From Asaia astilbis JCM 15831 (lineage in GTDB: Bacteria; Pseudomonadota; Alphaproteobacteria; Acetobacterales; Acetobacteraceae), in contig NZ_BAJT01000016.1 in the NCBI RefSeq assembly GCF_000613845.1, positions 17,377 through 81,376 of the forward strand: a stretch of 64,000 bases of DNA, in the 5' to 3' direction. Positions 27,123 through 37,302 of the stretch are shown here, one piece after another. The notes under the pieces were generated by a model. The model saw nothing but the letters and a program-made list of their open reading frames with translations, was not told where the DNA came from and made no database searches. How positions within the stretch are numbered: position 1 is the stretch's first letter; the number at the start of each line of letters is the position of its first letter. The position numbers and the translations under genes are program-made.

Positions 27123-27776
27123 TGCCTGTCCTCGACTGGTGCGCCGCGGATTGCTCCGCCTGCCCGAAGGAGATGAAATTAGAAATCTGTATAAGGTAAA
27201 TTAGTTTATGACTTGGAAATTTAGCCTGCACGCGCGGAAATCGGATCTGGGAACGACCAAGCTCTCGTGAGCAGAATATTTCCCTAGCGACATGACGCTC
27301 AAGTTCGCCATATGGGTAGCATGCGCGCCGTGAAAAGCAAGCGTTGTTACGCTATCTTTGTCCGCAAAAGGCAGGGGCAGGAGTCACTGCTGCCAGGTTT
27401 TCGCTGAGGCCTTTAACGGCTAGGCTGCAAATCAGTGGAATTGCAAACTTTTTGTTAACCATTTCCATGCTTCTCCTTCAGTGAGGACAGGTGCGGTGGG
27501 ATCGCCAAACCTCTGAATTCCGGAGCCTGCATTGGCACCTCGATGTCAACTATTTCTGTAACCAAGCTCCAGGCCCGTAGCGCAGCTGAGTAATTTTGAA
27601 TCGAGATTGAAGGCCGCTGCTATATCGATTGATTATTCGAAGAGATACCATGATCGTTGCGAGTCCGACATGTCTTTTACCAGAAACCAGATCCTTTGGT
27701 TGAGCGTTTTAATTGTATCGCGTTTTGCGCCAGACAGATCGCTGTTTCGATCTTTGTAAGTCGGAGATAAGATCGA
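27123..27776. other. Intergenic region between divergent flgE and a chemoreceptor gene
   Basis: About 650 bases without a credible gene. It must hold the promoter of the flgE operon (minus) and of the chemoreceptor (plus). The flgE ATG is preceded by GAGGACAG. I could not find a convincing sigma-54 or sigma-28 promoter by eye. Confidence 0.5.
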
Positions 27777-29444
27777 ATGTTGAAGTCATGGCCGGGTGGT
27801 TGGGCTGACTCCAAGGCCAAGCTTGCGGCCCTCGAGCGCTCACTCGCTTTCATCGAGTTTGAGCTCACTGGAAAAATCATCAGCGCAAACGCTAATTTTT
27901 GCGCAGCGATGGGCTATAGGCTGGATGAGATCGTTGGTCGGCATCATTCTCTTTTTGTCGATGCGTCATATGCAAAGACATCTGAGTATGCAGATTTCTG
28001 GCGTAAATTAGCTTCTGGGACTTCCTATTCGCAGGAGTGTGTTCGCTTTACCAAAAATCGTAACGAAGTATTGCTTCAGGCAAGTTATAATCCGGTTTTC
28101 GATGTTGCGGGTCGAATTTACAAAGTCGTCAAGGTTGCTTCTGTCGTGACGGAGGCTGCAATGCTCCGGGCTGACGCGCAGGGAAAGCTGGACGCCATTT
28201 CCAGAGCGCAAGCGGTCATCGAATTCACTCCTGACGGCACGATCCTGACAGCTAATGATAATTTTTTGACGGCAATGTCCTACGAATTGGGTGAAATTGT
28301 CGGAAAAAAACATCGCATCTTCGTTGAGGCGGCGATCGCTAATAGTGCAGAATATGCTGAGTTCTGGCAAAAGTTACGCAGTGGTGATTACATTCCGCTC
28401 GAATGCCGACGCGTAGACAGGCATGGTCGTCCCGTTTGGTTACAGGCGTATTATAGTCCGATACTAGATATTAACGGTCGTGTCGTAAAAGTCGTCAAAT
28501 ACGCGACCCTGATCACGGGGCGTGTTCAGGCGATCAACGACATCGGCAAAGGACTGGCGAAGCTTGCCGATAATATCCTGAGCTTTCGTATGGATGGCGT
28601 GATCGATCCGACTTATGCTCAGCTTCGTGAAGATTTCAACAGCGCAATTTCAAAACTCGACAACACTCTTGGCGGTGTCTGGTCTGCCGTGGGCGCCGTC
28701 GCGATTGGGGCAAATGAGATTGCTGTTGCGTCGAGTGACCTTGCAAAACGCACCGAGACACAGGCTGGAAGCCTTGAGCGTGCCGCGCTGACATTGGACG
28801 ACATCACGGCGCGTGTTGGCAGAGGTGCAGAAAACGCGAAGAGTGCTGCTCTCTCGACATCTCAGGTGCGGATCGATGCGCTCAAGGCCAATCAGGTTGT
28901 CAACGAAGCGGTTGTTGTGATGGACCGAATGAAGGAGTCGTCCAAATCCATTTCTCAGATCACCGGTATGATCGAGCAGATTGCGTTTCAGACTAATCTC
29001 CTCGCTTTGAACGCTGCGGTTGAGGCGGCTCGGGCCGGTGAGGCGGGGCTTGGTTTCTCTGTGGTGGCGACAGAGGTGCGAGCTCTAGCCGAGCGATCTT
29101 CGAGAGCCTCCAAGGAAATCCACGAACTGATTGAGAAAGGCGGTGTTCATGTCGACCGCGGTGCCGAGTTGATTGTGAATGCGGGGAGCGCTTTGGGGGG
29201 TATCGTACGACAAATAGCGGAAGTCGATACCGTTCTATCAGAGATCGCCAGGGGCTCGGAAGAGCAGGCTGCCGGGCTCGATCAGGTCAATCAGGCCGTA
29301 GGTCAACTCGACCGTGTTACGCAGCAGAACGCGGCGATGGTTGAGGAGGCAACGGCTGCGGCGACCACGCTCGAAAAAGAATCGGGGAAGCTGAAGGGGT
29401 TGGTTGGCGGGTTTACTTTAGGGATGGCTCTCCCTCCGTTGTGA
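27777..29444 (+). CDS. Soluble methyl-accepting chemotaxis protein with two PAS domains
   Basis: 555 residues and no transmembrane segment, so a cytoplasmic receptor. PAS 1 (about 20-135) begins [20 protein letters not shown], and PAS 2 (about 145-255) repeats it as [20 protein letters not shown]. Each is followed by a PAC-like stretch. The signalling domain contains [20 protein letters not shown], the hairpin tip of chemoreceptors. Receptors of this type sense redox state or small ligands through PAS. No C-terminal CheR/CheB tether pentapeptide is present. It stands alone, with its own promoter region upstream. Confidence 0.92.
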   Translation: MLKSWPGGWADSKAKLAALERSLAFIEFELTGKIISANANFCAAMGYRLDEIVGRHHSLFVDASYAKTSEYADFWRKLASGTSYSQECVRFTKNRNEVLLQASYNPVFDVAGRIYKVVKVASVVTEAAMLRADAQGKLDAISRAQAVIEFTPDGTILTANDNFLTAMSYELGEIVGKKHRIFVEAAIANSAEYAEFWQKLRSGDYIPLECRRVDRHGRPVWLQAYYSPILDINGRVVKVVKYATLITGRVQAINDIGKGLAKLADNILSFRMDGVIDPTYAQLREDFNSAISKLDNTLGGVWSAVGAVAIGANEIAVASSDLAKRTETQAGSLERAALTLDDITARVGRGAENAKSAALSTSQVRIDALKANQVVNEAVVVMDRMKESSKSISQITGMIEQIAFQTNLLALNAAVEAARAGEAGLGFSVVATEVRALAERSSRASKEIHELIEKGGVHVDRGAELIVNAGSALGGIVRQIAEVDTVLSEIARGSEEQAAGLDQVNQAVGQLDRVTQQNAAMVEEATAAATTLEKESGKLKGLVGGFTLGMALPPL

Positions 29445-29642
29445 GAGATTGACTCATTTCTCGCTATTCCTCGGAGCGATTTATTGGCGCATCTGAGGTA
29501 TGACCGATCCTTAGCCGAAACCTTTCAGAAACTATTAGCCACTAGATGCTAGGTTCAGAACTGCTTCTCCCGTCTGAATAAGCGCTTCGATCGGTCGTGT
29601 TGACCGTGAGTATTCGTGATTTTCATGAGGAATGGAAAAAAG

Positions 29643-31205
29643 ATGAACTTACTGTCTTCAATCTCGATGGCAACAGGCACCATGAAGTCGATTGAAGCGC
29701 AGTATGCTCTTCTGTCGAATAATGTGTCCAATGCAAGCACTACGGGCTACGTGCGAGAGACAGTGGCGACCGTTGCTCAGGTCGCTGGAGGAATTGGCGT
29801 CGGTTCACGTCTCGCCAATACCCAGCTCGCGGTCAATCAGGCGCTGCAGTCGACATTTTATCGTCAGAATGCAACGGCCTCTTCCTATGATACTCTGAAC
29901 AGCTCGCTCAGCGCGCTCTCGGCCGTACAGGGTTCGACCTCCGCCGACTCAGGAAGCACGACGTCCCTTAGCGACCAGCTTGGCAATCTGCAAAGCTCGC
30001 TAATATCGTTGACGTCCACCCCTTCCCAGAGCGCAGCGCAGTCTGCCGTCATCAACAATGCAACGGCGCTCACGAATACAATCCATACGCTTGCATCGAC
30101 GTACACGACCCAGCGGCAGGCGGCGGCAGATAATGTTGTCTCGATCGTCTCGTCGGTTAATTCCGATCTTACTCAGATCGGCGCCCTTTCTCAGCAGATC
30201 ATCAAGTTTCAGGCCAAGGGGCAGGATACAGCCGATCTGGAGAATCAGCGTCTCGGCGTGATGTCCGATCTTTCTTCCAGCCTCAGTGTGACTTTCTCGA
30301 CGACTAGCAACGGCGACATGATTGTTCGCACCGAAAACGGAGTTCAGTTGCCGACGCGTCCAGACCAAATCGGCCAGGATAACAATACGCAGACCCTGCC
30401 CAGCTCAACCTGGCCCCTGACGACGTCAAGTGCCACGATTGATAGCAGTAATTACTATAGTGCTCAGGATCCGAACTCGGTTCCCGCAGGAATTATGCTC
30501 AAGGGGCAGGATATTACCTCGAGCCTGACGGGCGGTGAGCTTGGGGCGAATGTATCACTGCGTGACTCAGTCTATCCGCAGATGCAGGCACAGCTTGATT
30601 CGTTCTCGTACACGATGATGAATCGCGTTAATAGCGCTGGGCTCTCCTTGTTCACGACGAGTTCTGGTGGGTCGAGCACAGTGCAGTCGACCAATTTGAA
30701 CCTTCCCTCGCCGCAAGGGATTGTCGGTCTCTCGTCGACCTTGAGTGTCAATGCGACTTATGCTGCGACACCCTCCTTGCTTGTGACCACGACCAATAGT
30801 GATGGCACGACGAATTCGAACGACACGAGTGTCATCAGCAAGGTCCTCTCCGTTTCTTTCGGCTCGGACCCGAGCGACGTGAGCGGCAGCCTGTTGGCAC
30901 CGACGAGCGGACTGGGCCCGAATGGCGCACTTTCGACGGGGTATAGCGGCAGCCAGGGGCTTTTGGCTCTTTCCAGCGCATTGACTTCCAATCAAGGCGC
31001 CACCATTGCATCAGCCAGTTCTGGCCTGACATCGAGCACAGCTGTGTTGACGACGCTCCAGACCAAGATCGCGTCGACGTCGGGTGTTGTCCCGAATGAT
31101 GAGCTCGCCAAGACGGTCACGCTGCAAGCAGCCTACTCGGCCAACGCCAAGATTATTTCGATCGCGCAGACAATGTTCAGCGCATTGATCAATGCGATTC
31201 AATAA
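29643..31205 (+). CDS. flgK: Hook-filament junction protein FlgK (HAP1)
   Basis: 520 residues from ATG 29643 (MNLLSSISMATGTMKSIEAQ). The N-terminus has the axial-protein motif YALLSNNVSNASTTGYVRET. The segment DTADLENQRLGVMSDLSSSL is conserved in FlgK, and the C-terminus ends VTLQAAYSANAKIISIAQTM then FSALINAIQ. Only 18 bases separate it from flgL. It forms the first junction layer between hook and filament. Confidence 0.93.
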   Translation: MNLLSSISMATGTMKSIEAQYALLSNNVSNASTTGYVRETVATVAQVAGGIGVGSRLANTQLAVNQALQSTFYRQNATASSYDTLNSSLSALSAVQGSTSADSGSTTSLSDQLGNLQSSLISLTSTPSQSAAQSAVINNATALTNTIHTLASTYTTQRQAAADNVVSIVSSVNSDLTQIGALSQQIIKFQAKGQDTADLENQRLGVMSDLSSSLSVTFSTTSNGDMIVRTENGVQLPTRPDQIGQDNNTQTLPSSTWPLTTSSATIDSSNYYSAQDPNSVPAGIMLKGQDITSSLTGGELGANVSLRDSVYPQMQAQLDSFSYTMMNRVNSAGLSLFTTSSGGSSTVQSTNLNLPSPQGIVGLSSTLSVNATYAATPSLLVTTTNSDGTTNSNDTSVISKVLSVSFGSDPSDVSGSLLAPTSGLGPNGALSTGYSGSQGLLALSSALTSNQGATIASASSGLTSSTAVLTTLQTKIASTSGVVPNDELAKTVTLQAAYSANAKIISIAQTMFSALINAIQ

Positions 31206-31223
31206 AAAGGGACGGAGCGGAAG

Positions 31224-32309
31224 ATGAGCAGTTCTATTACTCAGTACGGCAATTCGGCCCTTTCGCTCATGATGGCGGCCAGCGTTGCTAAGTTGACTGC
31301 ACAGCAGCAGGTGACGACTTATCAAAGCAGCACCGGAATTATCGGATCTTCCTACGCTGACCTCGGATCATCTCGCGCCACCGTGCTCGATCTGACTCCG
31401 AAAATCAGTCAGGTGCAGTCCTGGCAGTCGAATATTTCTAACGCTCAAACCACATTGTCCGTGACAGCCACGGCGCTGAACCAGCTGGTTTCTCAAGCTA
31501 CAGCCCTCTCGGCGAGCCTGCTGGGGGTCGCGGGAACCGCGACAACGAGCCAGGTTGCTGCTGTTTCATCGGCTGCGCAGAGCACGCTCGAAAGCATGAA
31601 GACGGTCCTTAATACAAGCGATGGCACCAATTATGTTTTTGCCGGGACGGACGTCACGACGTCGCCGGTCAAAGGCGAAACGTCGCTCTCAACAAGCACG
31701 CTCGCTCAGCAGATTGCCTCAAGCGTCCAGTCTCTTTCCAGCAGCAGCGCAGACGACGTTTTTGCTCAGATAACGTCACTCGCGGCATCGAATGACTCAT
31801 CGGTGTCTGTCTTTTCGCCTGCGCTCTCGGTGTCGGCATCCCAGGCTGCGTCTCAGCAACGCTCAGTGATAAGCGGCTCGGATTCCACGACCAGCCTCGG
31901 AATCGTAGCGACGCAGAGCTCGGTGACGTCTTCGGCATCGACGACCTCGACCGGTTCTCCTATTCGCGATCTTATGCGTGATCTAATGGCTGCCTCCGCA
32001 ATGAAAGGCATGTCCTCTGAGACGCCTGGATATTCCGATCTGGCCAAGAAAATCTACACATCGCTCAGCACGACGATCAGTCAGTTGACGGAGCAGCAGG
32101 GCGCAGTTGGCGGAACGCAAAACAGCCTTACGGCGCAATCGACGCTTTTGAAGGGCGTGAACACGATGTTGCTGACCCAGCTGGGGAATGCTCGTGACGC
32201 TGACATGGCGACAGTGGCCACTGTCGCGAACCGTGTTCAGGAAAGTCTGACCGTCTCGTACACGCTCATCTCGCAGATGCAGAAAATGTCACTGGCGGAT
32301 TATCTGTAA
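31224..32309 (+). CDS. flgL: Hook-filament junction protein FlgL (HAP3)
   Basis: 361 residues with flagellin-like coiled-coil ends: the N-terminal QVTTYQSSTGIIGSSYADLG region and the C-terminal DADMATVATVANRVQESLTV, then SYTLISQMQKMSLADYL. The middle carries LESMKTVLNTSDGTNYVFAG, a FlgL hallmark (NxRDxxGxYLFsG-like). The RBS region GGGACGGAGCGGAAG lies just upstream. It follows flgK directly and is followed, with a one-base gap, by a TPR-glycosyltransferase. Confidence 0.9.
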   Translation: MSSSITQYGNSALSLMMAASVAKLTAQQQVTTYQSSTGIIGSSYADLGSSRATVLDLTPKISQVQSWQSNISNAQTTLSVTATALNQLVSQATALSASLLGVAGTATTSQVAAVSSAAQSTLESMKTVLNTSDGTNYVFAGTDVTTSPVKGETSLSTSTLAQQIASSVQSLSSSSADDVFAQITSLAASNDSSVSVFSPALSVSASQAASQQRSVISGSDSTTSLGIVATQSSVTSSASTTSTGSPIRDLMRDLMAASAMKGMSSETPGYSDLAKKIYTSLSTTISQLTEQQGAVGGTQNSLTAQSTLLKGVNTMLLTQLGNARDADMATVATVANRVQESLTVSYTLISQMQKMSLADYL

Positions 32310-32310
32310 G

Positions 32311-33714
32311 GTGAGTCACCCAGAAGGGAGTGCCGAGCAACTGCAGCTGGCTGGCCGTCTCGCAGAGGCTGAGGATGCTTACAAGCTCCGACTGGAGAGG
32401 ACACCCGACGACGCGAAGAGCCTGAGTAATTACGGGGGATTGATGAATCTCCTGAACAGGTTTGACGAGGCGTTAGCTCTGCTCGGCCGCGCAGTTGCGC
32501 TTGACTCTTCTCTGGCTGACGCCTGGTCTAATCTGGGTAACAGCTTCCTGTTTTTGAGCCAGTACGAAAACGCGATCGCCTGCTACCGTAACAGCCTGCA
32601 GCTGGATCCAGGACATGCGCTCGCTCTCAGCAATATGGGCGTTGCTCTCGATCACCGCGGCGCGCACACGCTGGCCCAGCAATTCCATCGTGCTGCGATC
32701 GCGCTGGATCCCGAAAATGCCTACACCCGGACCAATAATGCAGTCTCTCTGTTGCAGGACGGTCAGTATCTGGAAGGTTTCCGCGAGTACGAGTTCCGGT
32801 GGAGCGCGCACGACAGTCAGAGCTTTGATCTCAAGAAGCCTCGCTGGGCAGGAGAAGTAGCGCCGGATAAGGTCCTGCTCATATCGACCGAAGGCGGCTT
32901 CGGCGACGTTATCCAGTTCTCCCGCTTCTTACCGCTCGCCGCCGATCGGGTAGGAAAAGTCTTACTCCGGGTCAGACGTGAGCTGGTGTCTCTGATGCGA
33001 GACAGCTTCCCGGAAGAGATCGTCCTGAGCGAAGATGATCCGGTTCCATTTCATGACCTGGAATGTCCGGTCCTTAGCCTTCCGCGAGCATTGGAAATCA
33101 CCCTCGACACCATACCGGGTGCGGGGGGGTATCTGCGGGTTGACCCTGTCAAGGCACGGTACTGGCAGAAACAGGTTGAACAGGAAACAGGCGAAGGGAA
33201 GGGGCGGGCGTTGCGCATTGGCCTCGTCTGGGCAGGCGCTCCCCATCCCGAGGTTCAAGCCGCTTTTCTGGCCGATCACCGTCGTTCAACCGATTTGGCG
33301 ACTTTCGCGCCTTTGGCCACCGTTCCTGAGGTTGTCTTTTACAGCCTTCAGGTTGGAGAAAGATCCGCTCAGGCCAGCGCGCCTCCTCCCTTGATGCGCA
33401 TCATCGATCATACAAAAGAACTGCGCGATTTCAGCGATACCGCAGCTCTGGTTAGCGTGCTCGACCTGGTCATAGCCGTTGATACCTCGACCTGTCATGT
33501 GGCGGCCGGTCTTGGGAAGCCGACATGGTTGCTATCGCGATATGATCAATGCTGGCGGTGGCTCTCCGGCCGAACCGACTCTCCCTGGTACGACTCGTTA
33601 CGGATTTTTCAGCAGAACACTCCGTTGGATTGGAATGGTCCGCTAACAGGAATCGGGGGAGCGCTGCGAGGCTTCTCATCAGAGCATCTGGCCTCAACAG
33701 CTCGGATTTCGTGA
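32311..33714 (+). CDS. TPR-glycosyltransferase (intact paralogue of 17571-19176)
   Basis: 467 residues with a GTG start directly after flgL. TPR repeats at about 10-165 (ADAWSNLGNSFLFLSQYENA, ALALSNMGVALDHRGAHTLA) are followed by a GT-B half: KVLLISTEGGFGDVIQFSRF, then ALRIGLVWAGAPHPE, LDLVIAVDTSTCHVAAGLGK and PTWLLSRYDQCWRW. It shares domain order and motifs with the copy at 17571-19176. Linkage to flgK-flgL suggests O-glycosylation of an exported flagellar protein, as TPR-linked glycosyltransferases do elsewhere. The substrate is inferred, not shown. Confidence 0.85.
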   Translation: MSHPEGSAEQLQLAGRLAEAEDAYKLRLERTPDDAKSLSNYGGLMNLLNRFDEALALLGRAVALDSSLADAWSNLGNSFLFLSQYENAIACYRNSLQLDPGHALALSNMGVALDHRGAHTLAQQFHRAAIALDPENAYTRTNNAVSLLQDGQYLEGFREYEFRWSAHDSQSFDLKKPRWAGEVAPDKVLLISTEGGFGDVIQFSRFLPLAADRVGKVLLRVRRELVSLMRDSFPEEIVLSEDDPVPFHDLECPVLSLPRALEITLDTIPGAGGYLRVDPVKARYWQKQVEQETGEGKGRALRIGLVWAGAPHPEVQAAFLADHRRSTDLATFAPLATVPEVVFYSLQVGERSAQASAPPPLMRIIDHTKELRDFSDTAALVSVLDLVIAVDTSTCHVAAGLGKPTWLLSRYDQCWRWLSGRTDSPWYDSLRIFQQNTPLDWNGPLTGIGGALRGFSSEHLASTARIS

Positions 33715-33953
33715 AAAAAGCGAGAAGCTGCTCTTCAATGCTCGCATTGAGTGAGTGAACGTTGTAAAGAGCTCGTGTTGCGTGATTGCTTGCAGAGGCA
33801 TTTTAGCCTGCCAAGCAATTTACGATTCCCTAAGGAATTTTCACTAATTCTATTTTACGTGAGACACGGCGGCGTCGCCGTTTGTAATTTGTACCGTGTC
33901 ACATCAATTTGAAATGGCGCTCGTATTGAGAGGCGTCGGGAGCTCGTCAGACA

Positions 33954-34742
33954 ATGATGCGATCGCTGGATATTGCGAACACGGGCATGCAGGCCCAAAC
34001 GACGAATGTTGAGACGATCTCCAACAACATCGCGAATATGACGACGACGGGTTACAAGCGTCGTCGCGCTGAATTCCAGGATTTGATTTATCAGGATCTA
34101 CGTCGCGCCGGCACGATGAGTTCGGATACGGGCGATCTGGTTCCTGCAGGTGCTCAGGTTGGTCTCGGTGTGCGAACGGCAGGTATTTATCGCATCAATG
34201 AGCAGGGCACCCTTGAGCAGACCGGAAATTCGCTCGATCTCGCTATTGAAGGGCGTGGCTATTTCCGTGTGACGCTGCCTTCAGGCGAGTACGCTTACAC
34301 GCGAGACGGTACCTTTTCGCTCTCGCAGGACGGAACGATTGTGTCGGCAGACGGCTATCCCTTGTCGCCGAATATCGCCGTGCCGAATAATGCCGAAAAC
34401 ATTACGATCGATCAGTCCGGTCAGGTTCAGTATACGCTCTCCGGTCAGACTACAGCGGCAGTAGCGGGTCAGATCCAGCTCGCGACATTTCAGAACGAAA
34501 ACGGCCTTGCCGCGATGGGGCAAAACCTGTTTACCGAGACGACCTCATCTGGCACAGCTAATCTGAGCACGCCCCAGAGCGAGGGTTATGGTTCGGTGCG
34601 TCAGGGTTTTGTTGAGGAATCTTCTGTGAACGTTGTTACCGAAATTACGTCGCTCATTACCGCGCAGCGCGCTTATGAGATGAATAGTAAGGTCATCACA
34701 GCCTCTAACGAAATGCTCCAGACCCTTACCAATCTACGGTAA
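33954..34742 (+). CDS. flgG: Flagellar distal rod protein FlgG
   Basis: 262 residues, exactly the FlgG norm. MRSLDIANTGMQAQTTNVET then ISNNIANMTTTGYKRRRAEF is diagnostic, as are LDLAIEGRGYFRVTLPSGEY and the C-terminus ITAQRAYEMNSKVITASNEM then LQTLTNLR. It begins the plus-strand flgG-flgA-flgH operon; flgA follows after seven bases. Confidence 0.97.
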   Translation: MMRSLDIANTGMQAQTTNVETISNNIANMTTTGYKRRRAEFQDLIYQDLRRAGTMSSDTGDLVPAGAQVGLGVRTAGIYRINEQGTLEQTGNSLDLAIEGRGYFRVTLPSGEYAYTRDGTFSLSQDGTIVSADGYPLSPNIAVPNNAENITIDQSGQVQYTLSGQTTAAVAGQIQLATFQNENGLAAMGQNLFTETTSSGTANLSTPQSEGYGSVRQGFVEESSVNVVTEITSLITAQRAYEMNSKVITASNEMLQTLTNLR

Positions 34743-34749
34743 AGCTGCG

Positions 34750-35748
34750 ATGCGCTGGCTCTCTCTAGGGTTGCTGGGTGCCTTCGCCCTATCGGCATCA
34801 GTTCCTGAGGGTCAATGTGCGACCCTGCGTCATGCTTCGACGATAGCGTCCGGTAATGTCCGTCTCTCGGATATTTTTGCCGGGCTTGAGCAAGGGCAGG
34901 ATCGTGTCCTCGGCCCAGGCCCGACACCGGGGAAAACGATTGAGGTGAGCGGCCAACAGCTGATCGCCATTGCCGATCAGTACGGCATTGACTGGGAAGA
35001 TCAGTCCGCAAACGCGTCCATGACAATCATGCGGTCGGGCCGGGTCCTCGACGAATCTTATTTTAACGCCTTGGTTCGCAAAAACCTGCCTGATCTTGGT
35101 AACGGGCCGATATCGATTACTTTCCACGATTTTCATCCGATGACAGTGTCTACGGACGAGGCAGATCCCGTTATTCTCTCTGATGTCAAATGGGATCAAC
35201 GAAGCGGCTGGTTTTCGTCTACAGTCTACCGTGCCCACCCGTCGGGTGATCTTGTTTCAGACTCATTTATGCTGACGGGTGTCATTCACGCCACGCAACG
35301 TGTCCTTGTCTATACAAGGTCACTTCCTGCTGGGAGTGCTATCACGGCAGCAGACGTGAAGTTGGATGAGTCCTATTCTGGGCATCTTCCGTTGAGAGCT
35401 GTGTCCAATGAGACCGAAGTTGAGGGATTGAGCGTGAGCCGTGGCGTCGTGGCTGGCGCTCCTGTGGTCGCGCAGGATTTGCAGCGCACAGTCGTGATGC
35501 ATAAAGGCGATCCCGTTTTGATTTCCTATCTCGCTCAAGGCCTGCGCCTGTCGATTGCCGGTCGAGCGATGGAAGATGCCGGGCTGAAACAGCAGGTGAG
35601 AGCGCTCAATGTATCGAGCGGCATGATCGTAAGCGGTCAGGTAACGGACAGCGGCAATATATCAGTCGAGCTTAGCAGCCACCCGATACCTTCCGACCCT
35701 AACACGGTTCGACGACTGGCGATGTCGGCACGGAATACATTGCCATGA
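34750..35748 (+). CDS. flgA: Flagellar P-ring assembly chaperone FlgA
   Basis: 332 residues with a signal peptide (WLSLGLLGAFALSASVPEGQ). The C-terminal half contains a SAF domain: RSLPAGSAITAADVKLDESY, then VSRGVVAGAPVVAQDLQRTV and VHKGDPV-like VMHKGDPVLISYLAQGLRLS. FlgA binds FlgI in the periplasm to promote P-ring polymerisation. Its stop overlaps the flgH start (ATGA). Confidence 0.92.
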   Translation: MRWLSLGLLGAFALSASVPEGQCATLRHASTIASGNVRLSDIFAGLEQGQDRVLGPGPTPGKTIEVSGQQLIAIADQYGIDWEDQSANASMTIMRSGRVLDESYFNALVRKNLPDLGNGPISITFHDFHPMTVSTDEADPVILSDVKWDQRSGWFSSTVYRAHPSGDLVSDSFMLTGVIHATQRVLVYTRSLPAGSAITAADVKLDESYSGHLPLRAVSNETEVEGLSVSRGVVAGAPVVAQDLQRTVVMHKGDPVLISYLAQGLRLSIAGRAMEDAGLKQQVRALNVSSGMIVSGQVTDSGNISVELSSHPIPSDPNTVRRLAMSARNTLP

Positions 35749-36503
35749 CCTTTTTCAGGATTACATCGAACGTCATGCTTATGAAGCGCTCTTTCTCGAT
35801 GGTTGGTTTGATCGCATTGACGTCGTTGAGCGCCTGTACCTCGTTAGCCAACCTGTCCGAACTTGGTCATCCGCCTCGGATGACTCACACCTCGGATCCT
35901 ACTCAAGCCCCCGATTATCGCCCCGTAACGATGCCGATGCCGCCGTTACAGCCCCCGCCGACAGAAGTCGGGAGCCTTTGGCGTCCAGGGAGCCGCGCGT
36001 TCTTCAGAGATCAGCGCGCATCTCAGGTCGGAGATTTGATCACGATTAACGTCAATATCGCCGATAATGCTGCGGTCAACGACAACACGACCGTCTCGGG
36101 GAGCGGATCCCAGACGTTCGGTATTCCGAGTTTCTTCGGAGCGCAGGGTAAAGTGCTCTCCAGTGCAAGTGCACTCGATACAAGTAGTGCGAGTGCGAAT
36201 ACCGGCGTTGGTGTTATTCGAAGAAACGAGACAGTCACCCTTTCTCTTGCGGGGACGATTACGCAGGTTCTGCCGAACGGTAACTTTGTCGTCGTTGCAA
36301 GGCAGGAAGTGCGTGTGAATGGCGAGCTGCGTCAGTTGATGGTAAGCGGTGTTGTGCGCCCTCAGGACATCACCGAGGATAATATCGTGACGCATGATCG
36401 CATTGCCGAAGCACGTATCTCCTATGGCGGACGTGGACAGCTCTCTACAGTACAGTCCGCACGCTACGGACAGCAAATTATGGATAGTGTCCTACCGTTC
36501 TAA
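35745..36503 (+). CDS. flgH: Flagellar L-ring lipoprotein FlgH
   Basis: 252 residues. The lipoprotein signal MKRSFSMVGLIALTSLSAC (lipobox LSAC) begins at an internal ATG at 35781; the ATG at 35745 overlaps the flgA stop and would add 12 residues, so either may be used. GSLWRPGSRAFFRDQRASQV then GDLITINVNI is the FlgH signature, and LPNGNFVVVARQEVRVNGEL then VSGVVRPQDI is the conserved core. It forms the outer-membrane L ring. Confidence 0.95.
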   Translation: MTFFRITSNVMLMKRSFSMVGLIALTSLSACTSLANLSELGHPPRMTHTSDPTQAPDYRPVTMPMPPLQPPPTEVGSLWRPGSRAFFRDQRASQVGDLITINVNIADNAAVNDNTTVSGSGSQTFGIPSFFGAQGKVLSSASALDTSSASANTGVGVIRRNETVTLSLAGTITQVLPNGNFVVVARQEVRVNGELRQLMVSGVVRPQDITEDNIVTHDRIAEARISYGGRGQLSTVQSARYGQQIMDSVLPF

Positions 36504-36817
36504 TGGTCGCCTGAGGTCAACGCAGTCTCTGCAAATTAGCCAACAGGGTCTAATATCGTCGATGACCGCTTGCCCAGCGCCTCGACGCGTCAATCACGTT
36601 CCGCGAGCAGTCCGTTCTGTAGTTGTTTCTATCCTCTAAAATCAGAGGTGATTTGCGATGGCAGAATGACTCGGAGCGCCATGCTGGCGTCGAAGACCTG
36701 AATAAGCGTTCAGGACAGGGGAGTTTTCATTGGACAGGAGAGGTTCGAAGAATTTTCTCTTAACGTTTCGCTCCTAATATCGGGTCTCGTTTCTATATTA
36801 CGGGATTTGTAAGTGTC
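36504..36817. other. Intergenic region after flgH
   Basis: About 310 bases. A short hairpin CCTCT/AGAGG near 36634-36649 could end the flgH transcript but lacks a T run. I see no credible gene. Confidence 0.4.
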
Positions 36818-37066
36818 ATGCTGGCGAAAATTATGCTCGTCTTGGCGGTCTTTGGTCTTATCGGGACTCTATGTGCTCATGGTCTAACCGTGTTGGGTGA
36901 CTGGCTCGCTGAGCAGGGAATAGTTTTCAAAGACTTCGGTCTACTTGTCGCTATTTTTGAAATGGTTGCTGAGTTTTCGGCATTTTGCGTTATTTCATCG
37001 CTCATGATTGCCTTTATTCTGGCATTGAGAAAAACAATATTCTCGCGATTTCACAAAATTCCTTAA
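36818..37066 (+). CDS. Small two-helix membrane protein, unknown
   Basis: 82 residues with two hydrophobic helices: MLAKIMLVLAVFGLIGTLCA (residues 1-20) and EFSAFCVISSLMIAFILALR (about 51-70), then a basic tail. I recognise no family. It lies alone between flgH and a chemoreceptor gene, in an AT-richer stretch. Coding potential is plausible from the regular hydrophobic pattern, but there is no strong RBS. Confidence 0.45.
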   Translation: MLAKIMLVLAVFGLIGTLCAHGLTVLGDWLAEQGIVFKDFGLLVAIFEMVAEFSAFCVISSLMIAFILALRKTIFSRFHKIP

Positions 37067-37302
37067 AAAACGATACTCTAAATAAGCTATGTTCTTTTGT
37101 TGGGGCATGCATAACTGTGTGGTCTCTAAAATATAGCAGTATCTCGCGATGAAAGAGTTATTTCACACCGATTTGTTCGGTATCTGAAATAATTATCTCA
37201 TTGCTGGAAATCTGCCGGTCTAAATAATCATAATTTCCATATTGAAGTCTTTTGCGAGTCCAGAGAGACCCTCCCATCTTAACTCTTGGAGAGGATTTTT
37301 TA

